Shown: one piece after another, positions 1-6,777 of the stretch
Position numbering within the stretch: the stretch's first letter is position 1
How the letters are laid out: every line of letters starts with the position of its first letter
Assembly (NCBI GenBank): GCA_946998115.1
Contig: CAMPYB010000021.1
Coordinates: forward strand, 1 to 17,342
Length of the DNA: 17,342 nucleotides
Source: an uncultured Actinomyces sp.
GTDB taxonomy: Bacteria; Actinomycetota; Actinomycetes; Actinomycetales; Actinomycetaceae
Direction of reading: 5' to 3'
Position numbers and translations under genes: made by a program
The notes under the pieces: generated by a model
Told to the model about the DNA's origin: nothing
What the model saw: only the letters and a program-made list of their open reading frames with translations
Database searches by the model: none

Positions 1-43
1 TTTTTTATTTATTATTTGAGAAGAATTTTGAAAAGAAATAATT

Positions 44-739
44 ATGCATTTAATGGTTGCTAGCTGTTGTGTTGACTATTCGGGACGTTTAGATGCTCAT
101 TTGCCACTTGCGAAAAGAGTCGTAATGTTTAAAACTGATGGTTCTGTACTAGTACATTGCGATGGAGGATCATATAAACCTTTGAATTGGATGAGTCCGC
201 CTTGTAAAACAAAAAATTTACCTTTGGATGAAACTGATTTGGAAAATAATATTGCTCAAAAGATTGAGATATCTTCTAATAAATCTGATGATAAACTCGT
301 ATTGTCTATATATGAGATTATTGAAAGTATTGAAGTTGAGTTAGGGGATGATCCTGGGCTCATTAAAGATGGTGTAGAGGCTCATTTGCAAAAGTTACTC
401 GCTGAACAAGTAGAAATTTTAGGTAATGGATATACTTTAGTACGCAGAGAATATCCTACTGCTATTGGTCCAGTTGATTTAATGGTACGTGATGATAATA
501 ATAAACATGTTGCTGTTGAAGTGAAGCGCAGAGGAGAAATTGACGGCGTCGAGCAACTTACTAGGTATTTGGATTTGTTGAATCGTGATAGTTCGATTTC
601 CCCTGTTAAAGGTATATTTGCGGCGCAAGAGATACGATCACAGGCACGAGCTCTAGCTGAAGATAGAGGAATCCGCTGTGTTATTTTAGATTATAAAGCT
701 ATGCGTGGAATTGATGATAGTGAAGGAAAATTATTTTAA
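44..739 (+). CDS. nucS: Endonuclease NucS (mismatch-specific)
   Basis: NucS (EndoMS) is the endonuclease that gives many Actinobacteria, which lack MutS/MutL, a non-canonical mismatch repair. It cuts both strands at mismatches and is recruited by the replication clamp. The 231-residue length matches the family (about 225-235). The N-terminal half carries the conserved CVDYSGRL and KPLNWMSPPC stretches. The C-terminal nuclease half has the PD-(D/E)xK-type site: GPVDL (D145), VEVK (E159, K161) followed by RRGEIDGVEQLTRYL. The protein ends in GKLF, consistent with the C-terminal clamp-binding tail of the family. The ATG at 44 lines up with the start I recall for mycobacterial NucS. The Shine-Dalgarno is weak (purine-rich AAAAGAAA). 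Promoter and upstream neighbours lie outside the window. The next gene is 191 bases away, so nucS is probably not tightly co-translated with it. Identification is very secure. Confidence 0.96.
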   Translation: MHLMVASCCVDYSGRLDAHLPLAKRVVMFKTDGSVLVHCDGGSYKPLNWMSPPCKTKNLPLDETDLENNIAQKIEISSNKSDDKLVLSIYEIIESIEVELGDDPGLIKDGVEAHLQKLLAEQVEILGNGYTLVRREYPTAIGPVDLMVRDDNNKHVAVEVKRRGEIDGVEQLTRYLDLLNRDSSISPVKGIFAAQEIRSQARALAEDRGIRCVILDYKAMRGIDDSEGKLF

Positions 740-824
740 TAAAATTTTTTGATTAAAATAGAACTGAATGCTGTTTTAAGTTTTTATAAATTTGCAATTA
801 TATTTATATGATATTGTAAAAGAA

Positions 825-853
825 TTGTATTCATATTTTTATGTGAATAAAAT
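825..853 (+). promoter_or_regulatory. Putative promoter of the Cys/His small-protein gene
   Basis: TTGTAT (825-830) and TAAAAT (848-853) are separated by 17 bases. The -10 is good and the -35 matches only in its first three bases. The predicted start of transcription is about 70 bases before the GTG of the next gene. In such A+T-rich DNA chance matches are common. Confidence 0.3.
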
Positions 854-882
854 CTTCGTATGTGCTATGTTAGTTTAAAAGT

Positions 883-905
883 GATAATTTTCGGGTTTAA
901 TTATC
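883..905 (+). promoter_or_regulatory. Small hairpin before the Cys/His gene
   Basis: GATAATT (883-889) and AATTATC (899-905) form a perfect 7-bp stem around a 9-base loop, TTCGGGTTT. It sits just before the Shine-Dalgarno AAGAGG (914-919). It has no T-tract, so it is not a terminator. It could be a 5'-UTR structure or chance. Confidence 0.25.
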
Positions 906-930
906 GAATGTAAAAGAGGTTGATTTAACT

Positions 931-1230
931 GTGGCTAAAAGTAGGAGGTCTAAAAAACGTCCTTATGGTAAGCATATTGAATTAGATTTTTCTAGACTTA
1001 CTTATGTGCAATCAGTGCAAAGAGGCGGTGATGGTGAAGATTATAATGTACGTTTTATAAATTTTAGTGAAAAAACTTATATTTGTCCTGGTTGTTTACA
1101 AAATATAAAACCTGGAGTCTCACATATTGTTGCATGGCAAACTGATCATTTTTTTGGACCTGAGGTAGCTGCTCAAGAGCGTAGGCATTGGCATAGTAAT
1201 TGTTGGAATAGGCGTTTGCGTCCACAGTAA
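931..1230 (+). CDS. Small conserved Cys/His protein (HNH/zinc-finger-like)
   Basis: A 99-residue protein starting at GTG with Shine-Dalgarno AAGAGG 11 bases upstream. The first 13 residues are very basic (AKSRRSKKRPYGK), suggesting nucleic-acid contact. The C-terminal half holds a likely metal site: C52-P-G-C55, H65, D72-H73, H86-W-H88 and C91-W. A CxxC pair followed by spaced His and HxxC resembles a degenerate HNH or zinc-ribbon fold. I recall similar small actinobacterial proteins carrying the uninformative label 'ATP/GTP-binding protein', but no P-loop is visible here. It lies downstream of nucS, which may hint at a DNA-related role; that is inference. The gene is real: it has a good start, a conserved-looking motif and coding-like codon use. 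Its function is unknown. Confidence 0.85.
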   Translation: MAKSRRSKKRPYGKHIELDFSRLTYVQSVQRGGDGEDYNVRFINFSEKTYICPGCLQNIKPGVSHIVAWQTDHFFGPEVAAQERRHWHSNCWNRRLRPQ

Positions 1231-1508
1231 TATTTATTTGGATTAGATATAAATTTTATTGTTATTTTATAAAAAATGTATTTGTATCCTTTTATATATA
1301 ATACTGTCTTTTGCTATATAGTTTATGAATAAAAATTTTGTAAGCATTATGATTTGCGTTTATTTTTTCATATGCTTATGTGTTTACTTATACATTTAAT
1401 AGTGTTTTATAAAAACTTATAGGATAATAAAAATTTTTCTGTGTATTATTTATTAATGTATTTATAGTGCTATTTGTGCGCTACTTATTTTATAAAGGAG
1501 TGAGAAAA
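1231..1508. other. A+T-rich intergenic stretch, 278 bases
   Basis: No gene or RNA is recognisable. The only visible structure is a 7-bp inverted repeat TAAGCAT (1341-1347) / ATGCTTA (1372-1378) with a 24-base spacer, and several TATAAT-like words without a convincing -35. It probably contains the promoter of the downstream dipeptidase gene. Confidence 0.4.
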
Positions 1509-2870
1509 GTGGGAAAATTATCGGTTGAAAAACTTAGAGAAAAAACTCATAAGATTTTTCCTGAGTTGGTTGATGTTTTAAAAGATTTTGTGGCAATTCC
1601 TTCGATTTCCTCTCAATCTTTTGATCAGAAGCATGTGCAAAATAGTGCTGAGTTTGTGCTTGATTTGTTTCAAAAAGAAGGTTTTGAAGCGGAAATTTTA
1701 ACTGCTGTAACAAATGATGGTAAAACTAGTAGGCCTGCTGTAGTGGGCGTTTTGAAGACTTCTGATGATGCTCCGACTGTGTTGTTATATGCTCACCATG
1801 ATGTTCAGCCTGTAGGTGATACGTCTAGTTGGAACACTGATCCTTTTGTTGCAACTGAAAAAGATGGCAGACTTTATGGCAGAGGAGCTGCTGATGATGG
1901 CGGTGGAATTATTGCTCATTTGGGTGCTGTTCGTTTATTAAAAGAAGATTTAGGCGTTAATGTAAAAGTATTCATTGAAGGCGAAGAAGAAATCGCTTCA
2001 CCTACTTTTCATGATTTTTTGAAAACTCATCGTGAAAAGTTATCTGCTGATGTAATTATCGTAGCTGATTCTGCTAATTGGAAAGTAGGACATCCAGCTT
2101 TGACTTCTAGCTTGAGGGGTAGTGTAGAAGCTAAAGTTGAAGTCAAATGCTTAGATCATGCTGTTCATTCAGGAATTTATGGAGGAGCGCTATTAGATGC
2201 AAATGTGATCGCAGCGCGTCTTATTGCTTCATTACATGATGAAAATGGAGATGTTGCTGTTGAAGGTCTTGCTTCTAGTGATAAAGCTGAAGTAATTTAT
2301 CCTGAAGATGAGTATCGTTTTAGCACAGGTGCAGTTGAAAGCTTGAAACTTGCAGGTACAGGAGATCTTGCGGCTCGTTTATGGTATAAGAATGCTATTA
2401 GCGTTATTGGTATGGATATTACTCCTGTGCATTTGGCTTCCAATACTATTGCTCCTAAATGTACTTTTGTTGTATCTATGCGTGTTTCGCCTTTGCAGGA
2501 TTTGAATGAAGCCGCTGAGTTGCTTGTTAAACATTTGAAAAAGAATGTTCCATTTGGAGCTAAAATTAGAGTTTTTGATATAGAGAAAGGTTCTTCTTTC
2601 AAAGCTAAACATTCGCCTATTTATGACGATGCTCACTGGGCTTTATCTACAGCTTGGAATTTTGATAGCGTGAATACAGGTATGGGAGGTTCTATTCCAT
2701 TTTTGGCAGATTTCAATGAGTTTTTTCCTTCAGCTGAGATATTAATTACTGGTGTTGAAGATCCGGATACTTGTGCGCATAGTGAAAATGAATCTGTCCA
2801 TTTAGGTGATCTTGAAAAAGTTGTTTTAGCAGAAGCATTATTGCTTTCTAAGCTTGGTGGTAAGATTTAA
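1509..2870 (+). CDS. M20 family metallodipeptidase (DapE/ArgE/PepV-like)
   Basis: A cytosolic di-zinc aminoacyl peptidase of the M20/M25/M40 superfamily, probably a general dipeptidase. I chose GTG 1509 over the upstream in-frame GTG 1467 because Shine-Dalgarno AAAGGAG lies at 1494-1500, eight bases before it and downstream of the longer start. The resulting protein is 453 residues. Metal and catalytic residues are all visible (numbering from GTG 1509): HHD (H96, D98), the bridging Asp in GRGAADDGGG (about D129), the catalytic EGEEE (about E159/E160), VVADS (D187) and the C-terminal AHSEN (H424). The dimerisation or lid domain lies at about 205-320. The length fits actinobacterial 'dipeptidase' members. 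Exact substrate cannot be read from sequence; succinyl-diaminopimelate desuccinylase is less likely for this subgroup. It is monocistronic, ending in a clear terminator. Confidence 0.92.
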   Translation: MGKLSVEKLREKTHKIFPELVDVLKDFVAIPSISSQSFDQKHVQNSAEFVLDLFQKEGFEAEILTAVTNDGKTSRPAVVGVLKTSDDAPTVLLYAHHDVQPVGDTSSWNTDPFVATEKDGRLYGRGAADDGGGIIAHLGAVRLLKEDLGVNVKVFIEGEEEIASPTFHDFLKTHREKLSADVIIVADSANWKVGHPALTSSLRGSVEAKVEVKCLDHAVHSGIYGGALLDANVIAARLIASLHDENGDVAVEGLASSDKAEVIYPEDEYRFSTGAVESLKLAGTGDLAARLWYKNAISVIGMDITPVHLASNTIAPKCTFVVSMRVSPLQDLNEAAELLVKHLKKNVPFGAKIRVFDIEKGSSFKAKHSPIYDDAHWALSTAWNFDSVNTGMGGSIPFLADFNEFFPSAEILITGVEDPDTCAHSENESVHLGDLEKVVLAEALLLSKLGGKI

Positions 2871-2889
2871 TTTTTTTTATTTTGTGTTA

Positions 2890-2934
2890 TCGGTTTGTGC
2901 TATTTTTTATTTTTGCGCAAACCGAATTTTATTT
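2890..2934 (+). terminator. Intrinsic terminator of the M20 dipeptidase gene
   Basis: TCGGTTTGTGC (2890-2900) pairs with GCGCAAACCGA (2915-2925), an 11-bp stem with one G-U pair, around a 14-base T-rich loop. A T-rich tail (ATTTTATTTT) follows. It begins 20 bases after the dipeptidase stop codon. Confidence 0.8.
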
Positions 2935-3043
2935 TAAAAATTTTTATATTTTATATTGTGTATTGAAAATGTAATTTATTTTTAGCGTGTTTAGCATATT
3001 GTTAAACGACTTATATTTATTTTACGAAATTTTCATTTAGGGG

Positions 3044-3072
3044 TTGTAAATTTATTATTTTTAGTTTAAGAT
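3044..3072 (+). promoter_or_regulatory. Putative promoter of the tRNA cluster
   Basis: TTGTAA (3044-3049) and TAAGAT (3067-3072) are spaced exactly 17 bases apart. The predicted start near 3079 lies about 25 bases before the first tRNA, a typical leader length. No other promoter-like pair this close to the cluster is as good. Confidence 0.5.
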
Positions 3073-3103
3073 TTTCTAGTGCGAGATGTTCTCAAACATT
3101 TAT

Positions 3104-3176
3104 GCGGATGTGGCTCAGTTGGTAGAGCATCACCTTGCCAAGGTGAGGGTCGCGGGTTCGAGTCCCGTCATCCGCT
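3104..3176 (+). tRNA. tRNA-Gly (GCC)
   Basis: A complete cloverleaf of 73 bases. Acceptor GCGGATG (3104-3110) pairs with CATCCGC (3169-3175), discriminator T3176. The D arm is GCTC/GAGC. The anticodon stem TCACC/GGTGA encloses loop TTGCCAA with anticodon GCC (3137-3139). The T arm contains GGTTCGAGTCC. The 3' CCA is not encoded. It is first in a Gly-Cys-Val cluster and identical over its full length to the minus-strand gene at 15457-15529. Confidence 0.97.
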
Positions 3177-3212
3177 CTGTTGTTTTCTACAGCTATTTGT
3201 AGAGAGCCTCGT

Positions 3213-3283
3213 GGTGGGTTGGCCGAGAGGCGAGGCAGCGGCCTGCAAAGCCGTATACACCAGTTCGAATCTGGTACCCACCT
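3213..3283 (+). tRNA. tRNA-Cys (GCA)
   Basis: Acceptor GGTGGGT (3213-3219) pairs with ACCCACC (3276-3282), discriminator T3283. The anticodon stem GCGGC/GCCGT encloses loop CTGCAAA with anticodon GCA (3245-3247). The T arm has CAGTTCGAATCTG. At 71 bases it is short, as usual for tRNA-Cys. CCA is not encoded. It lies only one base from the following tRNA-Val, so the two are almost certainly processed from one transcript. Confidence 0.96.
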
Positions 3284-3284
3284 C

Positions 3285-3356
3285 GGGCGATTAGCGCAGC
3301 GGTAGCGCGCTTCCTTGACACGGAAGAGGTCGCTGGTTCGATCCCAGTATCGCCCA
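3285..3356 (+). tRNA. tRNA-Val (GAC)
   Basis: Acceptor GGGCGAT (3285-3291) pairs with ATCGCCC (3349-3355), discriminator A3356. The anticodon stem CTTCC/GGAAG encloses loop TTGACAC with anticodon GAC (3317-3319). The T arm contains GGTTCGATCC. The two bases after the discriminator are CA, so the encoded end is not a full NCCA. Last gene of the cluster; no compelling terminator follows immediately. Confidence 0.96.
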
Positions 3357-3780
3357 CAATTTATACTTTGTTTCATAAAGTTAATATTAAAGTGTTTATA
3401 GTTTTATATTTATAAAGTGCATATACTAGTTGTTTTTCTAGGTGTTTATATTTGCTTACATATTTGAATATGCTGAAATAAATTTTGCACTTGTAATACA
3501 TGTAAAATTTTAGATAAGATTTTCTGAAAAATTATATAATTCATTAACAAATCACAATTTGAATATTGTATAAAATTATTTTCTAAATATGCATTTATAC
3601 TTTTTCTGCAGTTAAAAACCTTGAATTTTAGCCAGTTTATATTAGTTTATTTTTTAAAAATACTCTTATAAACTTTTTGTCTACTTAAAAACACTTTATT
3701 TTACTTTACTGAGAAATAAAACAAATATCACAATTGAAACATCTTAAATATAGGTGTTTAAGGTTATCTTTTCGATTGTT

Positions 3781-3813
3781 AGATATGGCATGTTTTTCCT
3801 TTTAGCCATATCT
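3781..3813 (+). promoter_or_regulatory. Hairpin in the yfcC leader
   Basis: AGATATGGC (3781-3789) and GCCATATCT (3805-3813) form a perfect 9-bp stem with a 15-base T-rich loop. No T-tract follows it, so a plain terminator is unlikely. It could be a leader structure or a protein-binding inverted repeat for the transporter gene that starts 52 bases downstream. Confidence 0.4.
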
Positions 3814-3829
3814 TATTAGTTCTCATAAA

Positions 3830-3846
3830 ACATGTTGTATACATGT
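3830..3846. promoter_or_regulatory. ACATGT-N5-ACATGT operator-like repeat
   Basis: Two copies of the self-complementary hexamer ACATGT (3830-3835 and 3841-3846) are separated by TGTAT, giving a 17-base near-palindrome just upstream of the Shine-Dalgarno of the transporter gene. The spacing and symmetry fit a dimeric regulator site. The neighbouring LuxR-type regulator is an obvious candidate, but this is inference. Confidence 0.3.
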
Positions 3847-3865
3847 TCTGTGAAAGGAATAACAA

Positions 3866-5461
3866 ATGACTACTACGATGGAAACGGCAAATAGTGGTAT
3901 TGCCGAAGATGTTGCTTGCAGAAGTAAAAAATCTAAAAAGAAATTTGTAGTGCCTGGCGCATTTACAATTTTATTTTTCCTAACAATTATTGCTGCTTTT
4001 GCAACTTGGATTGTGCCGGCTGGTGAATATGCAAAACTTAGTTATAATACAGAATCGCAACAGCTTCTTGTGCAATCTCCTCAAGGAGATAAAAAAGAAT
4101 TTCCTGCAAAACAGGAAACTTTGAAAAAATTAGGTGTTGACGTTGATATTAAACAGTTCACATCTGGAGCTATAAGTAAACCAATATCAATTCCTGAAAC
4201 CTATGAAAGTTTAAAGCAAAATCCAGCAGGTATTAGTGATATTCCAAATGCTATGGTTCGAGGAACTATTGAATCAGTAGATGTTATGGTATTCATATTT
4301 GTGCTCGGTGGTTTAATTGGTGTTGTTAGAAAAACTGGTGCATTTGAATCTGGTTTATTTGCTATGACAAAGAAAACTAAAGGTCGTGAATTTGCGCTTG
4401 TATTTGCTGTCTCTGTCTTCATGGCGTTAGGCGGTTCTTTATGTGGTTTGGAAGAAGAAGCTGTAGCATTCTATCCAATTCTGGTGCCAATATTTTTAGC
4501 GTTAGGCTATGACTCTATTATATGTGTGGGTGCTATATTCCTTGCTGGTTCTATGGGTACAACTTTTTCTACAATCAACCCGTTCTCAGTTGTTATCGCC
4601 GCTAACGCTGCTGGTATTCAGTTCACTGAAGGTATCGTGTGGCGTATTGTAGGATTAATTGTTGCAGTAATTGTTGTTATTTTGTATTTACACTGGTATG
4701 CCACGAAAATTAAAAATAATCCAGAAGCTTCTTTTTCTTATGAAGATAGAGAAAAGTTTAATAAGCAATGGGCAATGGAAGTAAATGAACAAGCTGCAGG
4801 CGTATTTACACTGAAAAAGAAAATTATTTTAGTTCTTTTCGTAATTGCTTTCCCAATTATGGTTTGGGGTGTTATGGCAAAGGGATGGTGGTTCCCAACA
4901 ATGGCTGCCGCATTCCTAACAATAAGTGTAATTATTATGGTATTGTCAATATTTGGCAAAGATAAATTAACTGAAACAGAATTGACTGATGCTTTTATTC
5001 ATGGTTCATCAAGTCTTGTAGGCGTGTCTTTGATTATTGGTTTAGCTCGTGGTGTGAACTTGATTATGAATGAAGGTCTTATTTCTGACACGTTGCTACA
5101 CTTTGCAACTACACTTGTAGATGGTATGCCAGCAGCTATATTCATACTAATCATGCTAGTTATTTTCTTCTTCCTTGGTTTTGTTGTTCCTTCATCATCA
5201 GGTTTGGCAGTTCTATCAATGCCTATTTTGGCTCCTTTGGCTGATACAGTGGGTATTCCACGTTGGATAATCGTTTGTGCATATCAATGGGGTCAATATG
5301 CTATGTTGTTCTTAGCACCTACAGGTTTAGTTATGGCAACGCTTCAAATGCTAGATATGAAATATCAGCATTGGTTGCGTTTCGTATGGCCAATGGTAGT
5401 ATTTGTGCTAGGTTTTGGTAGCGTAATGCTTGTTGCTCAAGTGCTAGTGTATGGATCATAA
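3866..5461 (+). CDS. YfcC family integral membrane transporter
   Basis: A 531-residue polytopic membrane protein of the YfcC/DcuC-like ion-transporter group (COG1288 type), where members are annotated as putative arginine/ornithine antiporters, basic amino acid or short-chain acid carriers. The start ATG 3866 has Shine-Dalgarno GAAAGGA seven bases upstream. After a cytosolic basic N-terminus (KKSKKKF), the first membrane segment ends in the family-typical ATWIVPAGEY. An extracytoplasmic loop of about 80 residues follows, then a run of about a dozen hydrophobic segments. Gly-rich re-entrant-like stretches include LGGSLCGLEEEAVAFYPIL and FVVPSSSGLAVLSMPILAPL, characteristic of this fold. Substrate cannot be deduced: no catabolic or peptidase gene adjoins it. 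The membrane-bound LuxR-type protein 249 bases downstream is a plausible regulatory partner. Confidence 0.88.
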   Translation: MTTTMETANSGIAEDVACRSKKSKKKFVVPGAFTILFFLTIIAAFATWIVPAGEYAKLSYNTESQQLLVQSPQGDKKEFPAKQETLKKLGVDVDIKQFTSGAISKPISIPETYESLKQNPAGISDIPNAMVRGTIESVDVMVFIFVLGGLIGVVRKTGAFESGLFAMTKKTKGREFALVFAVSVFMALGGSLCGLEEEAVAFYPILVPIFLALGYDSIICVGAIFLAGSMGTTFSTINPFSVVIAANAAGIQFTEGIVWRIVGLIVAVIVVILYLHWYATKIKNNPEASFSYEDREKFNKQWAMEVNEQAAGVFTLKKKIILVLFVIAFPIMVWGVMAKGWWFPTMAAAFLTISVIIMVLSIFGKDKLTETELTDAFIHGSSSLVGVSLIIGLARGVNLIMNEGLISDTLLHFATTLVDGMPAAIFILIMLVIFFFLGFVVPSSSGLAVLSMPILAPLADTVGIPRWIIVCAYQWGQYAMLFLAPTGLVMATLQMLDMKYQHWLRFVWPMVVFVLGFGSVMLVAQVLVYGS

Positions 5462-5631
5462 AATTTTATTTTTGAACGCACATTGATACTTTCTATAAAT
5501 ATTTATATGAATATAGTTCTTAGATAAATATGAATAATAGTAAATATCCTGACAGTTATGTTAAGGAATAATATTTATATATTCTTGATAGATACTGTAA
5601 AATGTACGTTTATACACTGATGGGATATAAG

Positions 5632-5660
5632 GGTTGGCAGTGCAAATGTCGCTGTCAACC
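5632..5660 (+). terminator. Hairpin between yfcC and the LuxR-type gene
   Basis: GGTTGGCAGTG (5632-5642) pairs with CGCTGTCAACC (5650-5660), an 11-bp stem with two G-U pairs around loop CAAATGT. The tail TAAAATTCTTCTT is only moderately T-rich. It may terminate the transporter transcript, though it lies 170 bases past the stop. It could instead be a leader hairpin 50 bases before the regulator gene. Confidence 0.45.
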
Positions 5661-5710
5661 TAAAATTCTTCTTACTGTATTTATAATTTTTATAATATTT
5701 AGGGAATAAT

Positions 5711-6670
5711 ATGGTTACTTTTCTATTTTATTGGAGCTGGTTTATAGCTCTTTGTGCCATAATAAGTGCTGCAATTTCTTTATCCGCTTATTTATTATCG
5801 AGAAGGCTTTCTTATTTCCTAGAATCTATGCTGTTATTTGCATATTTTTTTGATTTAGCAATTGTTGCTCGCACAAGTTATTATATGGCAGGCGATAGGC
5901 TTCATTCATATGAATATTTTTATATAACTAATCCTCTTGAATCTATTTTTTGGGGTGCTGTGCTTGTTGCGTTAATGTGGGCAATATTTTTTAGTATTAT
6001 TGAAGAATCTTTATATAAGATTATTATTCCAACTTTTATTTTTGTTATTTTGTCTTTGTTAGCTTTAAATATATCAAATAGTCAAATACGTGAATTTTGT
6101 TTTTTCACAGTTAGAAGTTTGATGATTTTATGTTTGATTATTGCAAGTACTTGGCGTTATGTGCGCACAGATTCTGTTATTGAAAAGATGAGACTAAAAC
6201 GCAATCGTGCCATTTATTTTATAGCTTTTCTTTATATAATATTATCTGTTGCTTGGAACATATTCTTCATGTTTATTTTGCCGAGTATATCTTTTTCAGA
6301 AACTGATTTAGGTTTGCTTCCTGAACGTAATTTTGTTGAAAATTTATTTTTTGTGTGTTGGGGATTGCATTCTATACGTTTTGCTGTAAGAGTGTTGCGT
6401 GTGCATTTTGATATGCCACCTGAAAATGCTAATCATTTAGATGACTTGTTTATTGCAGAATGTATTGAACATTATTCGGTGACTTTTGGGCTTTCTAAGA
6501 GGGAACGTGAAGTTTTAGAATTTATTATGAAAGGTAAATCTAATTCACAGATTTCTAGTGAACTATTTTTGTCACAGTCGACTGTAAAAGTTCATGTACA
6601 TAATATTTTGTCTAAAACTTCTTTGTCTTCTCGTGAAGAGCTAATAAAACATTTTTGGCATTTTATTTAG
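5711..6670 (+). CDS. 7TM membrane-embedded LuxR-type transcriptional regulator
   Basis: A 319-residue protein starting at ATG 5711 with AGGGA six bases before it. Residues 1-230 contain about seven hydrophobic segments (roughly 9-28, 36-54, 78-97, 103-121, 131-148, 168-190, 206-227). A short linker and a C-terminal LuxR/FixJ-type helix-turn-helix follow (about 258-317): LSKREREVLEFIMKGKSN, then ISSELFLSQSTVKVHVHNIL with the recognition helix. There is no receiver or acyl-homoserine-lactone domain, so this would be a one-component regulator that senses through the membrane part and binds DNA while anchored. Comparable 7TM-LuxR proteins are known in several actinobacterial lineages (established only in general terms). 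Position suggests control of the YfcC transporter or its own promoter. Ligand unknown. Confidence 0.9.
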   Translation: MVTFLFYWSWFIALCAIISAAISLSAYLLSRRLSYFLESMLLFAYFFDLAIVARTSYYMAGDRLHSYEYFYITNPLESIFWGAVLVALMWAIFFSIIEESLYKIIIPTFIFVILSLLALNISNSQIREFCFFTVRSLMILCLIIASTWRYVRTDSVIEKMRLKRNRAIYFIAFLYIILSVAWNIFFMFILPSISFSETDLGLLPERNFVENLFFVCWGLHSIRFAVRVLRVHFDMPPENANHLDDLFIAECIEHYSVTFGLSKREREVLEFIMKGKSNSQISSELFLSQSTVKVHVHNILSKTSLSSREELIKHFWHFI

Positions 6671-6718
6671 TTTTATATATTGTAAAATATGAATTATTTA
6701 TATTATAAATAGATGAAA

Positions 6719-6724
6719 TATAAT
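6719..6724 (+). promoter_or_regulatory. Possible -10 box for thrS
   Basis: A perfect TATAAT lies 54 bases before the thrS start codon. The expected -35 position reads ATTTAT, a poor match. No T-box leader structure is visible, so no tRNA-dependent control of thrS is apparent. Confidence 0.25.
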
Positions 6725-6777
6725 CGTATTTTTAGTAATATTGATATCGTATTTTAATCTATTTTTAGGAGAATGTT

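Larger units (their letters stand above)
3357..3865. other. Long A+T-rich non-coding region before yfcC
   Basis: About 509 bases without a gene, very A+T-rich. I see no tRNA, known ncRNA or significant open frame. Visible structures are an 8-bp inverted repeat AGTTTATA (3634-3641) / TATAAACT (3667-3674) followed by TTTTT, which could be a distant terminator for the tRNA transcript. A weak promoter pair follows: TTGAAA at 3734-3739 with a poor -10, TTTAAG, at 3757-3762. A 9-bp hairpin and an ACATGT repeat lie close to the transporter start and are listed separately. Confidence 0.5.

Noticed and set aside
1467..1508. Longer N-terminus for the M20 dipeptidase starting at GTG 1467
   Set aside because: The strong Shine-Dalgarno AAAGGAG at 1494-1500 lies inside that extension and serves GTG 1509; the extra 14 residues resemble nothing in the family.
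3104..3356. Integrated mobile element at the tRNA genes
   Set aside because: No integrase, transposase, phage gene or direct-repeat att site is visible on either side; the enclosed genes are mostly housekeeping.
3079..3376. Open frames of 71 and 94 codons on the two strands across the tRNA cluster
   Set aside because: They lie directly over three well-formed tRNA genes; such translations are known artefacts of tRNA sequence.
6671..6777. T-box riboswitch before thrS
   Set aside because: The leader is only 107 bases, with no Stem I-like fold, T-box sequence or terminator/antiterminator.
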